Part shown: one piece after another, positions 26,241-33,588 of the stretch | How the letters are laid out: each line of letters starts with the position of its first letter | Position numbering within the stretch: position 1 is the stretch's first letter | NCBI RefSeq assembly: GCF_015711645.1 | Contig: NZ_JABTEX010000002.1 | Span: forward strand, 558,001-622,000 | Direction of reading: 5' to 3' | Length of the DNA: 64,000 bases | From: Planomonospora sp. ID82291 | GTDB lineage: Bacteria; Actinomycetota; Actinomycetes; Streptosporangiales; Streptosporangiaceae | Translations under genes and position numbers: made by a program | Notes under the pieces: model-generated | The model's database searches: none | What the model saw: only the letters and a program-made list of their open reading frames with translations | Told to the model about the DNA's origin: nothing

Positions 26241-27599
26241 ATGGAACGCCAGCCGAACCGCTCCCTCCGACGGCTCATCGCCGAGGCCGGATTCACCTAC
26301 AAGGGACTGGCCCGCGAACTCAACGAGCTCGGCCGGGCGCGCGGCCTGTCCGGGCTGAGGTACGACCACAGCTCCGTCCTGCGCTGGCTCGGCGGCCAGC
26401 GCCCCCGCGACCCGGTCCCGGCCCTGCTGGCGGAGATCTTCTCGCTGCGGCTCGGCCGGACGGTCACCCCGCAGGACATGGACATGTCCGCGGTGACTAC
26501 GCCTCTCGACGTGGGGCAGGAGTTCCCGCACACCTGGGACGAAGGGGTCGCGAGCGTGACGGCGTTGTGGCGGGCGGACGTGGAGCGGCGCAGGTTCCTG
26601 GTGGACTCCACCTTCGCGATCGGGGCCGGTTCGGTCGGCGCGGTGCGCTGGCTGACCCTCCCGGCGGAGACCCGCCCCGCCGCGGGCGGCTCCCGGCGGG
26701 TGGGCATGGCCGACATCTCCGCGATCCGGGAGGTCACCCGGTCCTTCGGCGAACTGGACAACAGGTTCGGCGGCGGCCGGATCCGTGCGGCGGTGGTGAA
26801 GTACCTCGACACGGCCGTCGCCCCGCTGCTCAACGACGGCTCCTACGCCGAGGCCACCGGCAGGGAGCTCGCCTCGGCCGCCGCCGAGCTGACCCGGCTG
26901 GCCGGCTGGATGGCCTACGACCTGGAGCACCACGGGGTCGCCCAGCGCTACCTGATCCAGGCGCTGCGCCTGGCCAGGGGGGCGGGGGACCACGGCCTCG
27001 GCGGGGAGATCCTCGCCGGCATGAGCCACCAGGCCGCCTACATCGGGCAGCCCGCCCACGCCCTCGACCTCGCCCGCGCCGCCCAGCTCTCGGCCCGGCG
27101 CGCCGGGATCGCCTCCCTGCTGGCCGAGGCGCACGTGCTGGAGGCCCACGCGCAGGCGCTGCTGGGCGACCGTACGGCCTGCCGCGCCGCGCTGCACCAG
27201 GCGGAGCTGGCCTTCGACCAGAGGAAACCCGGGGACGAGCCCGAGTGGATCGCGTACTTCGACGAGGCCTACCTGTCGGCGAAGACCGCTCACTGCTTCC
27301 GCGACCTGCGCGACGGGCCGCAGGCCGTACGGCACGCGCGGCGGTCGCTGGAGATGGACGGGCGGTTCGTGCGCGGGCGCATGTTCAACCTGTCGCTGCT
27401 CGCCGCGGGGCTGCTGGAATGCGGCGAGCTGGAGGAGGCCTGCCCGGCGGCCGGCGAGGCGCTGGAGCTGGCGGGCGGGTTGCAGTCGGCCCGGACCCGG
27501 TCCTATGTCACCGACCTGCGCCGGCGGCTGGAGCCGCACGCCGCCGAGCCCGCGGTGGTGGAGCTGGACGAGCGGATCAGGGAGCTCGCCCCGGCCTGA
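26241..27599 (+). CDS. HTH/TPR-type regulator (NsdA-like family)
   Basis: A 452-aa protein. The N-terminal ~75 residues (LRRLIAEAGFTYKGLARELNELG, SSVLRWLGGQRP) form a divergent XRE-like DNA-binding helix-turn-helix; residues about 150-440 are helical repeats of TPR type. This layout matches the Streptomyces NsdA/related regulators that influence development and antibiotic production. ATG start with GGAGAACG upstream. It stands alone between two terminators. The target genes are unknown. Confidence 0.75.
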   Translation: MERQPNRSLRRLIAEAGFTYKGLARELNELGRARGLSGLRYDHSSVLRWLGGQRPRDPVPALLAEIFSLRLGRTVTPQDMDMSAVTTPLDVGQEFPHTWDEGVASVTALWRADVERRRFLVDSTFAIGAGSVGAVRWLTLPAETRPAAGGSRRVGMADISAIREVTRSFGELDNRFGGGRIRAAVVKYLDTAVAPLLNDGSYAEATGRELASAAAELTRLAGWMAYDLEHHGVAQRYLIQALRLARGAGDHGLGGEILAGMSHQAAYIGQPAHALDLARAAQLSARRAGIASLLAEAHVLEAHAQALLGDRTACRAALHQAELAFDQRKPGDEPEWIAYFDEAYLSAKTAHCFRDLRDGPQAVRHARRSLEMDGRFVRGRMFNLSLLAAGLLECGELEEACPAAGEALELAGGLQSARTRSYVTDLRRRLEPHAAEPAVVELDERIRELAPA

Positions 27600-27710
27600 G
27601 CGGGAACGTTCCACCGGGAGACCCCGGTGCCCCGGGGTCTCGTCCTGACAGGCGGCCTGTGGGGAGTCCTGCCGGTCTTCCCGGGGCGTTCTCGTTCGTC
27701 GGGGGAATGG

Positions 27711-27746
27711 CCGAGGGGCCCGGCGGGAATCCGCCGGGCCCCTCGG
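27711..27746 (-). terminator. terminator of secreted pseudoprotease copy A
   Basis: Perfect 16-bp stem (CCGAGGGGCCCGGCGG / CCGCCGGGCCCCTCGG), four-base loop, about 60 bases past the stop codon. Confidence 0.85.
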
Positions 27747-27806
27747 GTGGAGCAGGGTGAGTCGTCAGGGTGTGGACCCCTGGAGGACTCGGGTGATCGT
27801 CGGGTG

Positions 27807-29411
27807 TTACTTGACGATCGAGCCGGACCAGACAGCCGCGGCCTTGGTGTAGATGGCGTTGGTCTCGCCATCGAAGTAGGCCGAGGTGCTCAGGTCGTAG
27901 CGGTTGTTCTTGTCCTGGTCACCGAAGAGGCTGGTGACACCGTTGACGTAGCCCAGACGCTTGGCGTTGCTGTACTTGATGAGCCACGGGGAGCCGTCGG
28001 CGCCCGGGGTCATCGCGCACTTGAGGCCGACGTGCTCCTCGACCTTGGTCGCGGCGTGGGTGTAGGTCTTGCCGGTGGTGGTGCCGTAGCACCACTTGGC
28101 GGTCACGCCGGTGTAGGCCTTGTGGCCGTCGGGGTGGGCGTCGGCCGGGTAACCGAAGATGTAGACCTTCTGGCCGGTCTTCTGGTTCCAGGCGAAGCCC
28201 TGGCCACCGACGTTGTCGCCGAGGCGGCCGGTGTCCTTGATGAAGTCCGCGGCCAGCCAGTAGGTCTCGACCCAGTACTGCATCTGGACCGTGGACTTGA
28301 CCCACTTCTTGACGTAGAACTGCTGCTTGGCCCAGCCGATGACCTTGTCACCCTGCTTGACCTCGGTCAGCTCACCGAGGAAGTTGCCGTCGGCCTTCTT
28401 GGCCTTCAGCTCGTTGTACTCCTCGAGGCTGATCGGCACCGGCTTGCTGTCGGACTTGCCGACGTACTGGTTGCCGTTCTCCAGGCCGTCACCGGCAGCG
28501 GTGTAGACGGACTTGACGACCTCGACGCCGACCAGCTTGACGCCGTCCTTGCCGTCCTCGTCGGTGTAGTCGTGGACGTTGGCCCCGGTCACGTTCGCCG
28601 GCTTGGCGATGTGCTCGACCTTGGGGTCGGCGGCCTTCGACTGGTACGGGCCGTTCTCGCCGAACTTCTCGCGGCCGGCGATGAAGGTCTTCTCGTCGAT
28701 GGCCTTCGTGTCGACGAACTTGCCCGGGCCGGTGGCCTTGTCGAACTCGCTCTTCGAGACCTGCTTGGCGGAGCCGCCGCCGACCTGCACGCCGTTGTAG
28801 ACGGTGACGAACGCGTAGTCGCGGTCGCGGTCCTCGAAGGCGGCGAAGTCGTAGTGGGTGTAGGCGGTCTTACCGACGTACACGCCCCACGGAGCCTTGC
28901 CCTGGTAGTAACCCGGGACGAAGATCCACTTGTCCATGACGCTGGAGTTCTTGGCGTCGTCGTAGACGCAGTGGCCCGCGGTCGCGACCAGGTTGCGGTA
29001 CTTGGCCTCGATCGAGGTGGCGGAGCACCACTTCAGGCCGCCGTCGGAGTCGACGAAGAACACCTTGCCGATGGTCTTGGGCAGGTTGATGTTCTTGACG
29101 ACCGAGGTGGCCTTCTTGCCCTCGCCGGTCGGCAGCACCGAGCCGGGCTTGCCGTCGGGGGTGTAGCCGCCGCCGACGCTCAGCTTCGGCGTGGCCTTGG
29201 TCTCCCAGGTGTAGGGCGTGGCCTTGGCGAGGTTGTTGGTCTTGTAGTTGGCGCCCAGCCAGAACTCCGCGGTCTCGAGCGCGGTGGGGGCGTCCTTGGC
29301 CATCGTGTCGAAGGCCCACTGCGGGTCGGCCTGAGCGGTGCCGGCCAGACCGGCGGCCAGCAGACCGGTGGCCAGAACGGCGCCACCGGCGGGGAGGAGG
29401 ATGCGCTTCAA
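27807..29411 (-). CDS. secreted trypsin-like protein, catalytic Ser replaced (copy A)
   Basis: A 534-aa exported protein of the trypsin/V8-like peptidase fold. Signal peptide 1-28 (AQA cut before DPQ). His147 in TAGHCVYD and Asp198 in RDRDYAFV fit the catalytic dyad positions, but the serine motif reads TPGADGSPW with Asp472 where the paralogues have Ser (GASGGP, GSSGSP), so proteolysis is unlikely. A long insertion (about 205-410) separates the Asp and serine regions. TTG start with AAGGAG six bases upstream. Copy B at 30166-31770 encodes the identical protein. Confidence 0.88.
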   Translation of the reverse strand: MKRILLPAGGAVLATGLLAAGLAGTAQADPQWAFDTMAKDAPTALETAEFWLGANYKTNNLAKATPYTWETKATPKLSVGGGYTPDGKPGSVLPTGEGKKATSVVKNINLPKTIGKVFFVDSDGGLKWCSATSIEAKYRNLVATAGHCVYDDAKNSSVMDKWIFVPGYYQGKAPWGVYVGKTAYTHYDFAAFEDRDRDYAFVTVYNGVQVGGGSAKQVSKSEFDKATGPGKFVDTKAIDEKTFIAGREKFGENGPYQSKAADPKVEHIAKPANVTGANVHDYTDEDGKDGVKLVGVEVVKSVYTAAGDGLENGNQYVGKSDSKPVPISLEEYNELKAKKADGNFLGELTEVKQGDKVIGWAKQQFYVKKWVKSTVQMQYWVETYWLAADFIKDTGRLGDNVGGQGFAWNQKTGQKVYIFGYPADAHPDGHKAYTGVTAKWCYGTTTGKTYTHAATKVEEHVGLKCAMTPGADGSPWLIKYSNAKRLGYVNGVTSLFGDQDKNNRYDLSTSAYFDGETNAIYTKAAAVWSGSIVK

Positions 29412-29688
29412 GGGAAACTCCTTGGTCTGTCGTGGAACGCATCTTGCGTCCCATGCGTCAGTAAAGGGATAGCCAGGAACATACAGCCCCGATCTTGAAA
29501 AACGGAAGCCGCTTCGCGGGTGAAAAACGGCACCCATCCGAGCGTGACCGTTCCGTTATCTGATCTGAGGTTTGGAAACATTGATCTCGCATGACCTGGT
29601 GGGTCGCGTTTGTGCAGATCACCATAAGGATGTTGTAAGTGGTGATGATGTGACGTGAGTGTTCCGATACGTTCCGTTACGACAGCCC

Positions 29689-29704
29689 TGTGATGCAGAT
29701 CACA
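29689..29704. promoter_or_regulatory. perfect CRP-type palindrome upstream of copy A
   Basis: TGTGATGCAGATCACA matches TGTGA-N6-TCACA exactly, 278 bases upstream of the gene start. An identical-consensus site lies at the same distance from copy B. Confidence 0.65.
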
Positions 29705-29757
29705 GGGAACGGATGGCACCGATTCGGGGTCCGCCACGTCTAACGCTGTCGACATCG

Positions 29758-29785
29758 GAGGGGCCCGGCGATCGCCGGGCCCCTC
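29758..29785. terminator. perfect 28-base palindrome followed by T-run, orphan terminator
   Basis: GAGGGGCCCGGCGA and its exact complement, followed by TTT on the plus strand. No gene ends next to it. By position it matches the terminator at 32113-32141 of the next paralogue, so it may be a relic. Confidence 0.6.
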
Positions 29786-30069
29786 TTTCGATGTTCGTGC
29801 GCTGCCGGTGAGACCGCCGGGCCGGATCCGGCGGCGGGAAAGATCCCTGCGCCGCCCTCCGGTTGCTCCCGCCGTGAACCCTGGAGCGTCCGTGCGGAGC
29901 GAGTGGGTCCGGGCGCCGTGGCCGGGGCGGAAACGTGCGTGGGAGCCGGATGATCGCTCCTGTGACGGGCCCCGCCCGTCGCAGGGAAACCGTTCCCGCG
30001 GTCGGCAGGCGCGTCCGCGGCCGGCTGATCCGCTGCGGACGGAGGCCGTTCCCCCTGTCGGGGGAACGG

Positions 30070-30105
30070 CCGAGGGGCCCGGCGGGAATCCGCCGGGCCC
30101 CTCGG
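30070..30105 (-). terminator. terminator of secreted pseudoprotease copy B
   Basis: Same perfect 16-bp stem as in copy A. Confidence 0.85.
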
Positions 30106-30165
30106 GTGGAGCAGGGTGAGTCGTCAGGGTGTGGACCCCTGGAGGACTCGGGTGATCGTCGGGTG

Positions 30166-31770
30166 TTACTTGACGATCGAGCCGGACCAGACAGCCGCGG
30201 CCTTGGTGTAGATGGCGTTGGTCTCGCCATCGAAGTAGGCCGAGGTGCTCAGGTCGTAGCGGTTGTTCTTGTCCTGGTCACCGAAGAGGCTGGTGACACC
30301 GTTGACGTAGCCCAGACGCTTGGCGTTGCTGTACTTGATGAGCCACGGGGAGCCGTCGGCGCCCGGGGTCATCGCGCACTTGAGGCCGACGTGCTCCTCG
30401 ACCTTGGTCGCGGCGTGGGTGTAGGTCTTGCCGGTGGTGGTGCCGTAGCACCACTTGGCGGTCACGCCGGTGTAGGCCTTGTGGCCGTCGGGGTGGGCGT
30501 CGGCCGGGTAACCGAAGATGTAGACCTTCTGGCCGGTCTTCTGGTTCCAGGCGAAGCCCTGGCCACCGACGTTGTCGCCGAGGCGGCCGGTGTCCTTGAT
30601 GAAGTCCGCGGCCAGCCAGTAGGTCTCGACCCAGTACTGCATCTGGACCGTGGACTTGACCCACTTCTTGACGTAGAACTGCTGCTTGGCCCAGCCGATG
30701 ACCTTGTCACCCTGCTTGACCTCGGTCAGCTCACCGAGGAAGTTGCCGTCGGCCTTCTTGGCCTTCAGCTCGTTGTACTCCTCGAGGCTGATCGGCACCG
30801 GCTTGCTGTCGGACTTGCCGACGTACTGGTTGCCGTTCTCCAGGCCGTCACCGGCAGCGGTGTAGACGGACTTGACGACCTCGACGCCGACCAGCTTGAC
30901 GCCGTCCTTGCCGTCCTCGTCGGTGTAGTCGTGGACGTTGGCCCCGGTCACGTTCGCCGGCTTGGCGATGTGCTCGACCTTGGGGTCGGCGGCCTTCGAC
31001 TGGTACGGGCCGTTCTCGCCGAACTTCTCGCGGCCGGCGATGAAGGTCTTCTCGTCGATGGCCTTCGTGTCGACGAACTTGCCCGGGCCGGTGGCCTTGT
31101 CGAACTCGCTCTTCGAGACCTGCTTGGCGGAGCCGCCGCCGACCTGCACGCCGTTGTAGACGGTGACGAACGCGTAGTCGCGGTCGCGGTCCTCGAAGGC
31201 GGCGAAGTCGTAGTGGGTGTAGGCGGTCTTACCGACGTACACGCCCCACGGAGCCTTGCCCTGGTAGTAACCCGGGACGAAGATCCACTTGTCCATGACG
31301 CTGGAGTTCTTGGCGTCGTCGTAGACGCAGTGGCCCGCGGTCGCGACCAGGTTGCGGTACTTGGCCTCGATCGAGGTGGCGGAGCACCACTTCAGGCCGC
31401 CGTCGGAGTCGACGAAGAACACCTTGCCGATGGTCTTGGGCAGGTTGATGTTCTTGACGACCGAGGTGGCCTTCTTGCCCTCGCCGGTCGGCAGCACCGA
31501 GCCGGGCTTGCCGTCGGGGGTGTAGCCGCCGCCGACGCTCAGCTTCGGCGTGGCCTTGGTCTCCCAGGTGTAGGGCGTGGCCTTGGCGAGGTTGTTGGTC
31601 TTGTAGTTGGCGCCCAGCCAGAACTCCGCGGTCTCGAGCGCGGTGGGGGCGTCCTTGGCCATCGTGTCGAAGGCCCACTGCGGGTCGGCCTGAGCGGTGC
31701 CGGCCAGACCGGCGGCCAGCAGACCGGTGGCCAGAACGGCGCCACCGGCGGGGAGGAGGATGCGCTTCAA
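30166..31770 (-). CDS. secreted trypsin-like protein, catalytic Ser replaced (copy B)
   Basis: Encodes the same 534 residues as copy A, including the signal peptide, His147, Asp198 and Asp472 in place of the nucleophile. TTG start and ribosome site are identical. Its upstream region beyond 31870 differs from that of copy A, so the two genes may be expressed differently while the protein is kept the same. Two copies could raise dosage of a non-catalytic secreted protein, for example an inhibitor, decoy or binding partner of the active paralogues; that role is conjecture. Confidence 0.88.
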   Translation of the reverse strand: MKRILLPAGGAVLATGLLAAGLAGTAQADPQWAFDTMAKDAPTALETAEFWLGANYKTNNLAKATPYTWETKATPKLSVGGGYTPDGKPGSVLPTGEGKKATSVVKNINLPKTIGKVFFVDSDGGLKWCSATSIEAKYRNLVATAGHCVYDDAKNSSVMDKWIFVPGYYQGKAPWGVYVGKTAYTHYDFAAFEDRDRDYAFVTVYNGVQVGGGSAKQVSKSEFDKATGPGKFVDTKAIDEKTFIAGREKFGENGPYQSKAADPKVEHIAKPANVTGANVHDYTDEDGKDGVKLVGVEVVKSVYTAAGDGLENGNQYVGKSDSKPVPISLEEYNELKAKKADGNFLGELTEVKQGDKVIGWAKQQFYVKKWVKSTVQMQYWVETYWLAADFIKDTGRLGDNVGGQGFAWNQKTGQKVYIFGYPADAHPDGHKAYTGVTAKWCYGTTTGKTYTHAATKVEEHVGLKCAMTPGADGSPWLIKYSNAKRLGYVNGVTSLFGDQDKNNRYDLSTSAYFDGETNAIYTKAAAVWSGSIVK

Positions 31771-32047
31771 GGGAAACTCCTTGGTCTGTCGTGGAACGCA
31801 TCTTGCGTCCCATGCGTCAGTAAAGGGATAGCCAGGAACATACAGCCCCGATCTTGAAAAACGGAAGCCGATCGGGAACCGGCGAAGCCGGTCACATCCG
31901 CCGATATCATTCCGTTACCTATGGCCACCACTGGACCCCTTGTTGGCCTTGGGGGTGGAGTGCCGTGTCTTCGCAGCTAGGTCGAGGGTTGTGATGAATG
32001 CGACGGATGTTGTGTAGTCGGACGTGTACCGTGGGTGGCGAACCCTC

Positions 32048-32063
32048 TGTGACGCAGATCACA
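32048..32063. promoter_or_regulatory. perfect CRP-type palindrome upstream of copy B
   Basis: TGTGACGCAGATCACA, 278 bases upstream of the copy B start codon, exactly as in copy A, although the bases between are diverged. Confidence 0.65.
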
Positions 32064-32112
32064 GGGAACGGACGGCACCGATTCGGCGCCCGCCACGTCT
32101 AACGGAACTCGA

Positions 32113-32141
32113 AAGGGCCCCGGCGGATCGCCGAGGCCCTT
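32113..32141 (-). terminator. terminator of the 402-aa secreted protease
   Basis: AAGGGCCCCGGCG pairs with CGCCGAGGCCCTT (12 of 13 positions) across a three-base loop, just after the stop codon of the minus-strand gene. Confidence 0.75.
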
Positions 32142-32173
32142 CATGCCGTCCGGACCGGTCCCGCGACGGGGGA

Positions 32174-33382
32174 TCAGTCCACGCGCTGGCTGCCCGCGTA
32201 CCGGTAGACGACATAGGTCGACAGGGTGAAGTACGGCGAGGAGATCAGGTCGTACCGCTTGTCGACGTCGGTGTCCCAGGCGAAGCTGTTGACCCCGTTG
32301 AGGTAGCCGAGGCCGCGCTTGATGTCGTATGCGATCAGCCACGGACCGCCGCTGGCGCCGGCGGTGAACCCGCACTTCAGTGCGACGCCGTACTCCACCA
32401 GGCGGGCGGGGGCCGCCTGCTTGCGCGTCTGGCCGTCGCACGACTTCAGCTCCTGGCCGTTGAAGGGCTTGCTGCCGTCGAGGTGGGGGGCGGCGGGGTA
32501 GCCGAAGGCGAAGGTGTACCTGCCCGGACCGTGCCGGAAGACCAGCCCCTGTCCGCCGACGTTGTCCTCCAGGCTGCCCGTGGGCTCCATCTCGTGGGAA
32601 CCCGCGGTCTTGCCGGCCTTCCACCGGAAGCCGTCGTGCACGGTGACGAAGGCGTAGTCGTAGTCGTAGTCGCCCTTGCCGACGAAGCTCTCGTGCAGGT
32701 TGAGGGAGTGGCCGACGTAGATTCCGTACGGCGTGGCGCCTCTGTCGTAGCCCGGGATGAAGATCCAGTACTCGGCGGACCTGCCCGTCTTGGCGTCGTA
32801 GGCGCAGTGGGCGGCCGTCGCGACCAGGTTCCTGCCCGCGGAGGCCACGGCGGAGGCCGAGCACCAGTAGTCCTTGTCCCCGATCCGGAAGAACACCTTC
32901 CCGACGGTGATGGGAGCGGGGCCGGCGGCCTGCGCCTTCTTCTTCGGCGAGGTGGGTTCGATGACCGGAGAGGAGCCCGCGGTGGTGGTCACGGTGGTGG
33001 TCGTCCGCTCTCCGCCGGTCGTGACGGTCGGGGCGGTCGAGGTGGTGGCCGTCTGCTCTCCCGCCGCCGCGGCGGTGGTGGCCTGGCCGGCGCCGCCGGG
33101 GGTGGGGGAGGCCGGGGGCGGCGTGGGGGCGCTCTCGCTGGGCTTGACCCCGGGGATCGCCGGGGTGTTGTCCTGCGCCTGCTTGAGCCGTTCCGGGCTC
33201 CAGTAGCCCGCGATCCGCTTCATGTCGGCGTGGTTCCGAGTCAGCGTGACGGACGTGACGCCGTTCGGCACCCCGTCCCACGGACTGGCCGCGGCGCTCC
33301 CGGGGAAGGCGGACATCGCGGTCGCACAGACGGCGACCAGGGCGCCGAATGTGGCCGTGAGCCGCCGGACGCGGGAGGACAT
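32174..33382 (-). CDS. secreted trypsin-like serine protease (short type)
   Basis: A 402-aa exported serine protease paralogue. Signal peptide about 1-32, then a Thr/Ala/Pro-rich spacer (about 80-150). The catalytic residues look intact: His192 in TAAHCAYD, Asp in YDYDYAFVTV, Ser344 in TAGASGGPWL. The region between Asp and Ser is short, lacking the large insertion of the 534- and 523-aa paralogues. SLEDNVGGQG and FAFGYPAAPHLDG are shared family motifs. ATG start with AAAGGA. The Thr-rich spacer could be a glycosylated wall-spanning linker (inference). Confidence 0.86.
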   Translation of the reverse strand: MSSRVRRLTATFGALVAVCATAMSAFPGSAAASPWDGVPNGVTSVTLTRNHADMKRIAGYWSPERLKQAQDNTPAIPGVKPSESAPTPPPASPTPGGAGQATTAAAAGEQTATTSTAPTVTTGGERTTTTVTTTAGSSPVIEPTSPKKKAQAAGPAPITVGKVFFRIGDKDYWCSASAVASAGRNLVATAAHCAYDAKTGRSAEYWIFIPGYDRGATPYGIYVGHSLNLHESFVGKGDYDYDYAFVTVHDGFRWKAGKTAGSHEMEPTGSLEDNVGGQGLVFRHGPGRYTFAFGYPAAPHLDGSKPFNGQELKSCDGQTRKQAAPARLVEYGVALKCGFTAGASGGPWLIAYDIKRGLGYLNGVNSFAWDTDVDKRYDLISSPYFTLSTYVVYRYAGSQRVD

Positions 33383-33588
33383 GAAGAACGGTCCTTTCAG
33401 GGGTGCGGAGCGCGATGTGTGCGTAAAGGAGGATTTTTCCAGATCAACTGGCTTTTGGGCAGCTTGGTGGACCGATCCGGTCCGACGTCGTCGTCCCGCC
33501 CAGCGTGCTCCCCGCGGTATAAGAGCCCCGTGAAGACGGGAAAGGGCCCGGCGTGGTCACCAGGCCCTCCCCCATCGGATCTCCGCGC

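Larger units (their letters stand above)
27698..29511. repeat. 1.8-kb near-identical repeat, copy A
   Basis: Matches 30057-31870 at a constant offset of 2359 with one visible mismatch (t27708 versus c30067). It spans the terminator, the whole 534-codon gene and about 100 bases of its upstream region. Identity stops abruptly after 29511. Confidence 0.95.
29412..30165. other. 754-base intergenic region between the two identical genes
   Basis: From left to right: promoter region of copy A; the CRP-like palindrome (29689-29704); a perfect 28-base palindrome resembling a terminator (29758-29785); about 270 bases (29786-30056) in which I see nothing; then the left end of repeat copy B with its terminator. 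Confidence 0.7.
30057..31870. repeat. 1.8-kb near-identical repeat, copy B
   Basis: Direct repeat of 27698-29511, same orientation. Right edge: after 31870 the sequence diverges at once from copy A, although CCGTTA at about 31913-31918 and the CRP-type site stay in register. Confidence 0.95.
31771..32173. other. 403-base intergenic region upstream of copy B
   Basis: Contains the promoter region of copy B, the CRP-type palindrome at 32048-32063, a conserved stretch shared with 29705-29745 (GGCACCGATTCGG, CCACGTCTAACG), and the terminator of the next gene at 32113-32141. Confidence 0.7.

Noticed and set aside
27627-29498. Long plus-strand frames opposite both pseudoprotease copies
   Set aside because: They occur in both repeat copies only because the repeat is identical; Val/Leu/Asp/Gly-rich shadow of the real genes.
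29786-30056. Small gene between the two identical copies
   Set aside because: No start codon with a ribosome site and no coding-like protein in any frame.
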